A DNA stretch of 64,000 bases from Claveliimonas bilis (GTDB lineage Bacteria; Bacillota; Clostridia; Lachnospirales; Lachnospiraceae). Below, piece after piece: positions 44,586 through 52,086 of this stretch (position 1 is the stretch's first letter; each line of letters begins with the position of its first letter). Under the pieces are notes generated by a model. It did not search any database. It worked only from the letters and a program-made list of their open reading frames with translations, and was not told where the DNA came from. Location: assembly GCF_030296775.1 (NCBI RefSeq), contig NZ_AP027742.1, forward strand, positions 372,001-436,000, in the 5' to 3' direction. The translations under genes and the position numbers were made by a program.

Positions 44586-46015
44586 AATATGTGATCGGGA
44601 TTGACGGAGGAACCCAGAGTACCAAGGTTGGGATTTACGACCTGAAGGGAAATCTGGTATGCGAAGAAAAAGTTTCACTTCGCCCGCTGTATGTGCCGGA
44701 TGCAGATACAGCAGAGCACCCGGACGATGATCTGTGGGATTCCCTGATTACTGCAAGCAGAAGACTGATGCAGAAATTCGAGGGAGGAAAGGAAAATATT
44801 ATAGGAATTGGCCTGGGAAGTATCCGGTGCTGCAGAACGTATCTGAAAAAAGACGGAACTCTTGCCTATCCGGTGATCAACTGGATGGATAAGCGTCTGG
44901 CGAAACCTTATCAGAAGGATATTCCTGAAATGGCATATCTTTCTACGACCACAGGTTATCTGACAGTCAGGATGACGGGTGAGTTTAAGGATACGGCGGC
45001 AAATTATGAAGGAGTGTATGGGCCGTTTGACAAAAAGAAATGGGATTGGAGCGACAATCCGGCAGATTATGAGCCTTACAATATTACCCGCGAAAATCTG
45101 TTTGACCTTGTTATGCCGGGAGATATTCTTGGTTATGTGACAAAAGAGGCCAGTGAAGCTACATTGCTTCCGGAAGGCTGCCCGGTGATCGCTACTGCCA
45201 ATGACAAGGCGGCGGAAGGTCTGGGAGCCGGAATCCGGGACGACGGTTCCTGCCTGGTATCACTTGGAACTTACATCGGAGGTATGGTACGCGGGAAAGA
45301 GTATACAGACACTTCCGTAGATTACTGGTCCAACCTGTCGGCGATCCCTCACGAATATTTATATGAAACAAGTGTCGGCATCCGCAGAGGTATGTGGAGC
45401 GTATCATGGTTCAAGGAACTTCTGGGAGAACCTATGGAAGAGAAAGCGGCGTCTCTCGGAGTCAGTGTGGAAGAGCTTTTGGAGGAAGAGGCAAAGCAGG
45501 TTACTCCCGGAAGCGAAGGCCTGATCACAGTGGGAGAATTTCTGGCGCCAAACAATATGCCATACCGCAAAGCAATGTTTATCGGTTTTGACGGACGCCA
45601 CAAAAGAGCGCATATGTACCGGTCCATCCTGGAAGCGATCGCAATGACAATGAAGATAAATGTGGACGCTATGTGCAATGAGCTTCAAATGAAGCCGAGC
45701 CAGGTGATCGTATCAGGAGGAGGATCCAACAGTCCTTTGTTCATGCAGATTTTTGCCGATGTATTTGGAATCAGAAGTGTCAGAAATGTCATAAACAATG
45801 CAGCGGGCCTGGGAGCAGCCATCAATGCGGCTGTAGGTGTGGGAGAATATCCGGATTATGAGACTGCAATAGATAACATGGTTCGGATCCGTGACGGATT
45901 TGAGCCAAATCTGGAGCACACGAAAGTTTATGACGATATTATCAACAATATATATAGAAACATTAAAGACTATTCAGATCCTATCAATCAGAAAATTTAT
46001 GATATGTTCGGCTAG
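44582..46015 (+). CDS. FGGY family carbohydrate kinase (YgcE-like), cassette B
   Basis: A 477-residue kinase starting MKYVIGIDGGTQSTKVGIYDLKG (phosphate-binding loop), with PVINWMDKR, CLVSLGTYIGGM and VIVSGGGSNSPLFMQIFADVFGIRS near the C-terminus. Close in length and blocks to the cassette A kinase. Translation is coupled to the MFS gene by the ATGA overlap, which supports transport followed by phosphorylation of one substrate. Confidence 0.9.
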   Translation: MKYVIGIDGGTQSTKVGIYDLKGNLVCEEKVSLRPLYVPDADTAEHPDDDLWDSLITASRRLMQKFEGGKENIIGIGLGSIRCCRTYLKKDGTLAYPVINWMDKRLAKPYQKDIPEMAYLSTTTGYLTVRMTGEFKDTAANYEGVYGPFDKKKWDWSDNPADYEPYNITRENLFDLVMPGDILGYVTKEASEATLLPEGCPVIATANDKAAEGLGAGIRDDGSCLVSLGTYIGGMVRGKEYTDTSVDYWSNLSAIPHEYLYETSVGIRRGMWSVSWFKELLGEPMEEKAASLGVSVEELLEEEAKQVTPGSEGLITVGEFLAPNNMPYRKAMFIGFDGRHKRAHMYRSILEAIAMTMKINVDAMCNELQMKPSQVIVSGGGSNSPLFMQIFADVFGIRSVRNVINNAAGLGAAINAAVGVGEYPDYETAIDNMVRIRDGFEPNLEHTKVYDDIINNIYRNIKDYSDPINQKIYDMFG

Positions 46016-46065
46016 TTATTGAGGCCAGAATATATAAGAAAGATCATATCAGCAGGAGGAAAATC

Positions 46066-47511
46066 ATGAGTTTATCAAGAGAAAAAATTGTGGAAGAGTT
46101 AGTGAAAATTTGCGGGGAGGAAGCTGTCGTTACTGACATTGAAGTACTGCAGGAAAGTTCTTATGACAGATTCCGGAAATATGAAGGGTACAATAAGGTG
46201 TTTACCAACCCTCTTCCGGCAGCAGTGGTTTTTGTAAAAGATAAATACCAGGTGTCAGAAGTTCTGCGCTTTGCCAATGCATATGGAATTAATGTAGTGC
46301 CAAGAACAGGACATTCTGCGACAGAAGGCGGCCTGGAGACGATCGTAGAAAACTCCATTGTACTGGACGGCTCCCAGATGAAGAAAATCATCAACGTAGA
46401 TACATATAATATGCAGGCAACCTGTGAATGCGGTGTTGTGCTGGAAGATCTTGAAAATCATGTAAGAGAACTGGGATATACAACAGGACATTCTCCGCAG
46501 TCAAAACCTCTGGCACAGATGGGCGGACTTGTAGCAACAAGAAGTATCGGACAGTTTTCCACACTTTACGGCGGTATTGAGGATATGCTTGCAGGAGTGG
46601 AAGCGGTATTTCCGGACGGTACAATTACAAATATCAAGGCAGTTCCGAGAAGATCAGCAGGTCCGGATATCCGTCACGTAGTACTGGGAAATGAAGGAAC
46701 ACTTTGCTTTATTACAGAAGTAACAGTGAAGCTGTTCCGCTATTATCCGGAATACAACGTATGCCAGGGATATACATTAGATGATATGATCACAGGACTT
46801 CGGATCATGCATGATGTTATGGCGGCAGGATACAAACCGGCAGTGGCAAGACTCTATGATGAAGAAGACGGAAAAGAGCATTTCTCCCATTTCGCACCTG
46901 GAAAATGTGTGCTTCTGTTTGTGACAGAGGGTCCGGAAAAGGTGTCCAAGGCAAATGCAGAGGGAATCAGAGAAATCATTTCCCAGCATCCGGAATGCGA
47001 AGAGGTTGATCACAAACTGATCGAAACATGGTTTGCAAATCTGAACTGGGATGCAGCCAGAATTGAAGAAGAAAGAAAAGAAGTGCTGGAAACAAAGAAT
47101 GTATGCTGTACAACAGAGATTTCCGCAAGCTGGAGCGCGGTAGAAGATATTTACCGCATCTGCAAGGAAAGAGTAGTGAATGAAATTCCGGATATCACTG
47201 TATTCGGTGCACATGCATCACACTGCTATTCTAACGGAATCAACCTCTATTTCGTATACTGGTACAATGTAGTTGACTGTGCTCCGGAAGATGAGATCAA
47301 CAAATATCACCTTCCGATCAAGAAGATCATCTGCGAGGAAACGATCAAGGCCGGAGGATCCATGTGCCATCACCATGGTGTAGGCAAACATCGTGTACAC
47401 TGGATCGATAAAGAACACGGATCAGCGCTGTATATCGTAAAACGTCTGAAAGCAGCGTTCGACCCCAATGGAATCATGAATATCGGAACCATTCTGCCAT
47501 ATAAGAAATAA
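46066..47511 (+). CDS. FAD-linked oxidase, alkylglycerone-phosphate-synthase-like (YgcU-like), cassette B
   Basis: A 481-residue PCMH-type flavoprotein. VVPRTGHSATEGGLE, GHSPQSKPLAQMGGLVATRSIGQFSTLYGGIEDM, LGNEGTLCFITEVTVKLF and MCHHHGVGKHRVHW match cassette A residue for residue in the FAD and His-cluster blocks. It lies directly upstream of its own etfBA pair, overlapping etfB by one base, so the electron acceptor is very probably that ETF. Ribosome binding site AGGAGG. Confidence 0.88.
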   Translation: MSLSREKIVEELVKICGEEAVVTDIEVLQESSYDRFRKYEGYNKVFTNPLPAAVVFVKDKYQVSEVLRFANAYGINVVPRTGHSATEGGLETIVENSIVLDGSQMKKIINVDTYNMQATCECGVVLEDLENHVRELGYTTGHSPQSKPLAQMGGLVATRSIGQFSTLYGGIEDMLAGVEAVFPDGTITNIKAVPRRSAGPDIRHVVLGNEGTLCFITEVTVKLFRYYPEYNVCQGYTLDDMITGLRIMHDVMAAGYKPAVARLYDEEDGKEHFSHFAPGKCVLLFVTEGPEKVSKANAEGIREIISQHPECEEVDHKLIETWFANLNWDAARIEEERKEVLETKNVCCTTEISASWSAVEDIYRICKERVVNEIPDITVFGAHASHCYSNGINLYFVYWYNVVDCAPEDEINKYHLPIKKIICEETIKAGGSMCHHHGVGKHRVHWIDKEHGSALYIVKRLKAAFDPNGIMNIGTILPYKK

Positions 47512-48296
47512 TGAAGATACTGGTAACATTTAAGGTGATTCCGGACCTTGACCAGATGTCGGCGGGCGATTACTGTGCGGATGAAAGGATGATGGTGGAC
47601 ACTTCCTTTGTCCGTACAATACTCAACTGCTTTGATGAAAGCGGATTGGAATTTGGATTAAGACTTTCTGATGAGGCAGAAAGTCTTAATCTGGTTGTAG
47701 AAACGACTGCCCTTACTGTTGCAGAAAAGCAGGCAGAACTTTATCTGAAAACACTGGCAGCCCTGAAATACAGCCACACAGTCTGCGTAAACGCCGAGGG
47801 AAGGGATATTAGATTTGAGCCGGAATCAGTTGCGGAGTCTGTTTACAGATACTGCAAAGAACATCCGCAGGACTATATTATTATGGGAAATCAGGCGGCG
47901 CCTGGAAATAATGGTCTGACTCCGAAAATCCTGGCGGAAAAGCTGGGAGTTTTGCTGTTGGAAAATGTGATCGATCTTCATGTGAAAGAAGATGGGGAGC
48001 TGGAGGTCACTACAGAGGAAGAAGACGGAGTCTATGTACAGGAGATATCTGCGCCGGCAATTCTTTCTATTGGCAACGCGGTGATCAGTAAGCTTAGAGT
48101 TCCTACTTTGAAAGCCAGGATGGCGTCCAAAGAAAAAGAAAGTGAATTTTTGAAAATGCCGGAGCAATCAGAGCGAAGGAAAAAGACTCTTGTATCGTTA
48201 AAGTACGTGAACCGGGAACGTGCAGGAGAAATTCTGGAGGGTGATGAAGGACTTCGCATATTTGCTGAAAAATATGAAAAAAATAAGAGGGAATAA
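47511..48296 (+). CDS. divergent electron transfer flavoprotein beta subunit (YgcR-like), cassette B
   Basis: A 261-residue EtfB-family protein starting MKILVTFKVIPDLDQM. The core domain is recognisable (LNCFDESGLEFGLRL, YLKTLAALKYSHTVCV, IIMGNQAAPGNNGLTPKILAEKLG), but the nucleotide block that reads DGDT in cassette A is replaced by APGNNGL, so cofactor binding differs. E. coli YgcR belongs to this divergent branch (from memory). Overlaps the FAD oxidase stop by one base and abuts etfA. Confidence 0.82.
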   Translation: MKILVTFKVIPDLDQMSAGDYCADERMMVDTSFVRTILNCFDESGLEFGLRLSDEAESLNLVVETTALTVAEKQAELYLKTLAALKYSHTVCVNAEGRDIRFEPESVAESVYRYCKEHPQDYIIMGNQAAPGNNGLTPKILAEKLGVLLLENVIDLHVKEDGELEVTTEEEDGVYVQEISAPAILSIGNAVISKLRVPTLKARMASKEKESEFLKMPEQSERRKKTLVSLKYVNRERAGEILEGDEGLRIFAEKYEKNKRE

Positions 48297-49190
48297 ATGG
48301 TTATGAAAAAATGGCTGATTATTTTGTGCGGGGCCAAATGGCAGCGTTTGGAGAAGCAGGAAGCGCAAAGCCTCCGGATTGCTAAGCTGTGCAAAGACCA
48401 GGGCATAGAGACAGAAATAGTAGTATATCGTTATCAGGCCCAAGGGGCGGAAGTTATAGACTATATGGTCGGTCAGGTCCTTTCCCGGCATCAGGTGGAG
48501 CAATATGACGGGTTTGTTTTTACAAGCCACTTTTATGCAGGAAGAGCAGCCGGGAAGCTGGCAGCTGTTTTGGGGTGTGATTGTGTGACTGACGCCAGGC
48601 GGCTGGAATTTTCCGGATATTATCCGGTGTTTTACAAAATGGCTTATAACTGCAATGTAGAGGCGGGATTTTGTCTGAAAGGGCAATTTGCAGTGAGTCT
48701 GGATGTCTGGAGGGAAGAGGACACGGAAGATAGAGAAGGCGGCGACGGTATTTCCCGAAAAGAAATGGAGATTGAAGCAGCGGCCTCTCCTTATTTGAAG
48801 AATCGCCGGAGAATACAGGAGAAAGGAATGCAGGAAGAATCTGCAGTCCTGATTGCGGTGGGAAAAGGAGTGGGATCCAAAGAGATGGTAGAGCAGTTCC
48901 GGAATTATGCGAAAAGCCGGAAGTTTCTTTTTGGAGTCAGCAGACCGGTGGCAATGAACGGATGGGCGAAGATTGACGAGATCATCGGCGTGTCCGGACA
49001 TATTTACCAGCCGAAAGTCTGTATTGCGGTGGGGGTATCAGGATCGGCGGCTTTTTATGCAGGAATTGAAGGAAGCGGCTGGATTGTATCCATAAATTCA
49101 GATCCCAAGGCGCCGATCATTAAAATGTCGGATGCATCCTTTACGGATGATTATAAAAATATCTGGCCTCGGATGGAACAGATTTTGTAG
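48297..49190 (+). CDS. divergent electron transfer flavoprotein alpha subunit (YgcQ-like), cassette B
   Basis: A 297-residue EtfA-family protein. The C-terminal FAD domain is present but diverged: RPVAMNGWAKIDEIIGVSGHIYQPKVCIAVGVSGSAAFYAGIEGSGWIVSINSDPKAPI, with SGH..QPK in place of VGqTGk.v.P and AFYAGI in place of the canonical QH..G. The ATG directly follows the etfB stop; a second ATG two codons on is equally possible. YgcQ is the closest match I can name. Confidence 0.82.
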   Translation: MVMKKWLIILCGAKWQRLEKQEAQSLRIAKLCKDQGIETEIVVYRYQAQGAEVIDYMVGQVLSRHQVEQYDGFVFTSHFYAGRAAGKLAAVLGCDCVTDARRLEFSGYYPVFYKMAYNCNVEAGFCLKGQFAVSLDVWREEDTEDREGGDGISRKEMEIEAAASPYLKNRRRIQEKGMQEESAVLIAVGKGVGSKEMVEQFRNYAKSRKFLFGVSRPVAMNGWAKIDEIIGVSGHIYQPKVCIAVGVSGSAAFYAGIEGSGWIVSINSDPKAPIIKMSDASFTDDYKNIWPRMEQIL

Positions 49191-49229
49191 AGCAAAAAAT
49201 TAAAATCAACATTACGTTTTGAAAAAAAC

Positions 49230-49282
49230 ATTGTGCAGAGCCTTGCGAGTGGATTGACAGGAGGCTCTGCACAATTTAACAT
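49230..49282 (+). promoter_or_regulatory. hairpin and overlapping promoter before the antiterminator gene
   Basis: ATTGTGCAGAGCC (49230-49242) pairs perfectly with GGCTCTGCACAAT (49263-49275), a 13-bp stem with weak T-tract, possibly the terminator of cassette B. Inside it, TTGACA (49254-49259), 17 bases and TAACAT (49277-49282) form a possible promoter for the downstream gene. The remaining bases to 49356 hold a GGCCGGCC palindrome and nothing else seen. Confidence 0.5.
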
Positions 49283-49355
49283 GTATATATAATATAGGAA
49301 GCTGTTTTGGATGAGGCCGGCCTTTTGAAAAGGCTACAAGGAGGAAGGCGATCTC

Positions 49356-49766
49356 ATGAAGGACTTAATGGAAGTAATGGAAGAAAACCCTGTAATACTC
49401 GGGCTGAGCAAAGACGAGGACATACCGATCGTTCTGGAAAACGAGGCCAAAGTTGTATTTGTTCTATACGGAGACCTTGTCAGGATCGGGGACATTGTCC
49501 ATACGTTAAAAGAAGGCGGGAAACTGGTTTTTGTAAATATCGATATGGTGGACGGATTCGCAGGACGGACGTCGGTAGTGAAGTTTATCAAGAAAAATAC
49601 AGAGGCGGATGGAATTATCAGTTCTAAAGCATCTCTCGTCCGGGCGGCAAAGGAAGAAGGGCTGTATACAGTACATCGATTTTTTATCCTGGATGCTCTG
49701 GCTTACCGCAATATCGGGAAACAGTTGGAAATCAGCCGGCCGGATATGATCAATAATGAGGTGTGA
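49356..49766 (+). pseudogene. truncated GlpP/YgcP-family RNA antiterminator, disrupted by ICE insertion
   Basis: Residues 1-133 follow the glycerol-3-phosphate-responsive antiterminator family: ENPVILGLSKDED, VVFVLYGDLVRIGDIVHTLKEGGKLVFVNIDMVDG, EADGIISSKASLVRAAKEEGLYTVHRFFILD and KQLEISRPDMI. Family members continue with IEILPG...P.iaGGLI for about 50 more residues; here the frame reads NNEV and stops. The break at about 49751 coincides with the start of ICE sequence, so the C-terminal part of the barrel was cut off by the insertion. Start supported by AAGGAGG. Intact homologues bind leader RNA and prevent termination; this copy is probably inactive. Confidence 0.82.
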
Positions 49767-49853
49767 TAGCGATAGCGGCAAAAAGCTAATAAAATCAATG
49801 GTTTTGCGGACAGCGGATAGACAGGGAATGTGTTAAAAACTGAATACGCACAC

Positions 49854-49903
49854 AAACGGCGTTACCTTAACCCCTTTGGGGGAGAAAGTAACGCCGTTTT
49901 TTT
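49854..49903 (+). terminator. hairpin terminator at the ICE left end
   Basis: AAACGGCGTTAC / GTAACGCCGTTT stem with an inner CCCC/GGGG hairpin, followed by seven T. It would isolate ICE genes from outside transcription. The region 49767-49933 is otherwise non-coding. Confidence 0.85.
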
Positions 49904-49932
49904 ATGCCCGCAGGAAAGGAGGTGCAGCCGGA

Positions 49933-50151
49933 ATGTATTTCACAAAGGGCAAGCAGCGGGCGTTTGAATTGCTCATGCAGCAGAAGCCGGGATTTGACCG
50001 CTATCAATCCGGTTGTGCCGGAGATGATGAAGATTGCGGCACTTGCCGTTTCTACCGCCCCGGGTGGAAATATGAGTTTTGCGTTTTCAAAGAGTGTCCC
50101 TATTGCCCCGGCAAAAGGACGCGGAAAACGCACGCCAGCATGGACAAATAG
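49933..50151 (+). CDS. small Cys-rich ICE protein of unknown function
   Basis: A 72-residue protein starting MYFTKGKQRAFELLMQQKPGF with seven Cys (C..DDEDCGTCRFYRPGW...CVFKECPYCPGKR), probably a zinc-binding fold. The ATG has AAAGGAGGTG upstream. It is the first gene of the ICE, in the position where Tn1549-like elements carry similar small orfs. Function not known. Confidence 0.65.
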   Translation: MYFTKGKQRAFELLMQQKPGFDRYQSGCAGDDEDCGTCRFYRPGWKYEFCVFKECPYCPGKRTRKTHASMDK

Positions 50152-50279
50152 ACGGGCAAAAGCCCTTGTGCCATGCGGCTTTGCAGACGCGAAAACGGCA
50201 AAGGGCATATTGCAATACCAAAACAGCCGAAAACGGCTTTCTAATTGTCCACGCATACCAAGAGAGGAAGTGAGGAAAT

Positions 50280-51224
50280 ATGGCAGTTTTCAGAGTGGAG
50301 CGAAATACGGGATATACCGTTATGAGCAACCACCACTTGCGAAACAAGGAATTGTCCTTAAAGGCAAAGGGCTTGTTGTCGCAAATGCTTTCGCTGCCCG
50401 AAGATTGGGATTATACCCTTGCGGGCTTATCCCATATCAACCGGGAGAAGATCGACGCAATCCGCGAAGCGGTAAAGGAACTCGAAAAAGCCGGATATAT
50501 CGTGCGCAGCCGGGAGCGCGACGAAAAGGGACGCTTGCGGGGCGCAGATTACGTCATATACGAGCAGCCGCAGCCGCGAGAGCCGGAAGCAGCTACCAGC
50601 GGCGGACAGCCGCCTATATTGGATTTACCTACATTGGAAAATCCAACATTGGATAATCCAACGTTGGAAAAACCTACGCAGGAAAAACCTACGTTGGAAA
50701 ATCCAACGCAATTAAATAAAGATATATTAAGTAAAGAACAATCAATTACTGATTTATCAAGTACCGATTCCATTCCTTTCCATTCCCTAAACCCCTTGCC
50801 CTTTGCGCATGGCGAAGCGGCTACGCCGCCGGAAAGGAAAAGAACGGAAGCGAAAAGCAATAGCGCAGTAGAGATTTACAGGGAGATTATCAAGGACAAT
50901 ATCGAATACGACCATCTCATTCAAAACTGCAAAATTGACAAAGACCGTTTGGACGAGATTGTTGACCTTATGCTGGAAACCGTCTGCACAGCCCGAAAGA
51001 CAATCCGTATTGCCGGGGACGACTACCCCGCCGAATTGGTGAAATCCAAGTTTTTGAAGCTGAACAGCAGCCATATTGAGTTTGTTTTGGATTGCATGAG
51101 GGAGAACACAACCAAAGTGCGCAACATCAAGCAGTATCTAAAAGCGGTGCTGTTCAACGCGCCGAGTACCATTGACAGCTACTATACCGCCCTTGTCAAT
51201 CACGACTTATACGGCGGCGAATGA
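50280..51224 (+). CDS. ICE replication initiator-like protein (RepA_N-like N-terminus, DUF6017 C-terminus)
   Basis: A 314-residue protein. Residues 1-100 (YTVMSNHHLRNKELSLKAKGLLSQMLSLPEDWDYTLAGLSHINREKIDAIREAVKELEKAGYI) form the winged helix seen in RepA_N-type initiators; residues about 195-310 are the DUF6017 domain (AVEIYREIIKDNIEYD to NAPSTIDSYYTALVNHD). The linker contains five and a half tandem P-T-L-E-N/K repeats encoded by 15-base DNA repeats. A role in element replication or control is inferred. Ribosome binding site GAGGAAGTGAGG. Confidence 0.75.
   Translation: MAVFRVERNTGYTVMSNHHLRNKELSLKAKGLLSQMLSLPEDWDYTLAGLSHINREKIDAIREAVKELEKAGYIVRSRERDEKGRLRGADYVIYEQPQPREPEAATSGGQPPILDLPTLENPTLDNPTLEKPTQEKPTLENPTQLNKDILSKEQSITDLSSTDSIPFHSLNPLPFAHGEAATPPERKRTEAKSNSAVEIYREIIKDNIEYDHLIQNCKIDKDRLDEIVDLMLETVCTARKTIRIAGDDYPAELVKSKFLKLNSSHIEFVLDCMRENTTKVRNIKQYLKAVLFNAPSTIDSYYTALVNHDLYGGE
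50628..50711 (+). repeat. 15-base tandem repeats inside the replication initiator gene
   Basis: Five full units of the type CCTACATTGGAAAAT plus a partial one, encoding P-T-L-E-N/K. Several contain the palindrome TTGGA(A/T)AATCCAA. In RepA_N replicons the origin lies in the middle of the rep gene, so these may act as iterons. Confidence 0.7.
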
Positions 51225-51260
51225 GCATAGCCGCACTTTACCGGGAAAGGAGTTGATACC

Positions 51261-51734
51261 TTGCAGGAGGAAGTAACCCAAAAAACGATTGCCCTATACG
51301 TCAAAGTGGGAAAAGGCGCGGCGCGGCTTACCGAACAGGCGTTACAGAAAGCAATCCAAAAGTTTTTGGAGCAGAAAAGCAAACCCGCGCATGGGAAACA
51401 GACCATGCGGCAGCTTATGAAGCAGAACGCGGGTGTTTCCAACATCGAGATCACCGACAGCAATATTAAAGCCTTTGAGAGTACGGCGAAGAAATACAAC
51501 ATAGATTTTTCGCTAAAAAAGGTTAAGGGCGAGCAGACCCGTTACCTTGTGTTTTTCAAAGGCCGGGACGCGGACGTTATGACCGCAGCGTTTCAAGAGT
51601 TTTCCGCAAAGAAGCTGAACCGGGAGAAAAAGCCCTCTATCCGCAAAGCCCTTGCCGCTGCAAAGGACAAGGCGAAGCAGCTTAACGCCGCCCGCGACAA
51701 GGTAAAGAAAATGGACAGGGGGCGCGAGATATGA
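51261..51734 (+). CDS. PcfB family protein (DUF3801)
   Basis: A 157-residue protein starting with TTG ten bases after AAAGGAG. LYVKVGKGAARLTEQALQKAIQKFLE and DIEITDSNIKAFESTAKKYNIDFSLKK-type blocks match PcfB/DUF3801, an accessory that works with the relaxase and coupling protein in conjugative elements. The C-terminus is strongly basic. Overlaps the virD4 start by four bases (ATGA). Confidence 0.82.
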   Translation: MQEEVTQKTIALYVKVGKGAARLTEQALQKAIQKFLEQKSKPAHGKQTMRQLMKQNAGVSNIEITDSNIKAFESTAKKYNIDFSLKKVKGEQTRYLVFFKGRDADVMTAAFQEFSAKKLNREKKPSIRKALAAAKDKAKQLNAARDKVKKMDRGREI

Positions 51735-52039
51735 AGCAGATCAACTACAAAAAGCTGATACTTCCGAATATCCCCTATGTGTTCTTTGTCTATCTCTTTG
51801 ATAAAGTCGGACAGGCGGTGCGGCTTGCCCCCGGCGCGGATATTTCTGCAAAGATACTGAATATCACACAAGGATTTTCCGCAGCCTTTGAAAACGCCTT
51901 GCCGAGCGTTTACCCGTTGGATTTGCTTGTCGGCATTGTCGGTGCGGTGATTATCCGCTTGATAGTCTATGTCAAAGGGAAAAACGCGAAGAAATACCGC
52001 AAGGGCGCGGAGTACGGCTCTGCCCGATGGAGTGCATAA
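51731..52039 (+). pseudogene. VirD4/TraG coupling protein, 5' part, interrupted by IME
   Basis: Encodes the first 100 residues of the coupling protein: MKQINYKKLILPNIPYVFF with two transmembrane segments and KGKNAKKYRKGAEYGSARW. Residue Trp100 ends at 52030; the frame then enters the inserted element and stops after S-A. The protein resumes exactly at Trp in the segment starting 61213, so the gene was intact before insertion. Intact length would be about 593 residues. Confidence 0.9.
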
Positions 52040-52086
52040 TCTTAAGTGTAAAGGAACTCTACATGGACGCACAGGAGGATATGCAC

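Noticed and set aside
49904..50656. 250-codon frame overlapping the start of the replication initiator
   Set aside because: It is an alternative frame of GC-rich DNA across two better-supported genes and shows no domain pattern.
50628..50711. CRISPR-like repeats
   Set aside because: Units are 15 bases with no spacers and code for in-frame Pro-Thr-Leu-Glu-Asn repeats.
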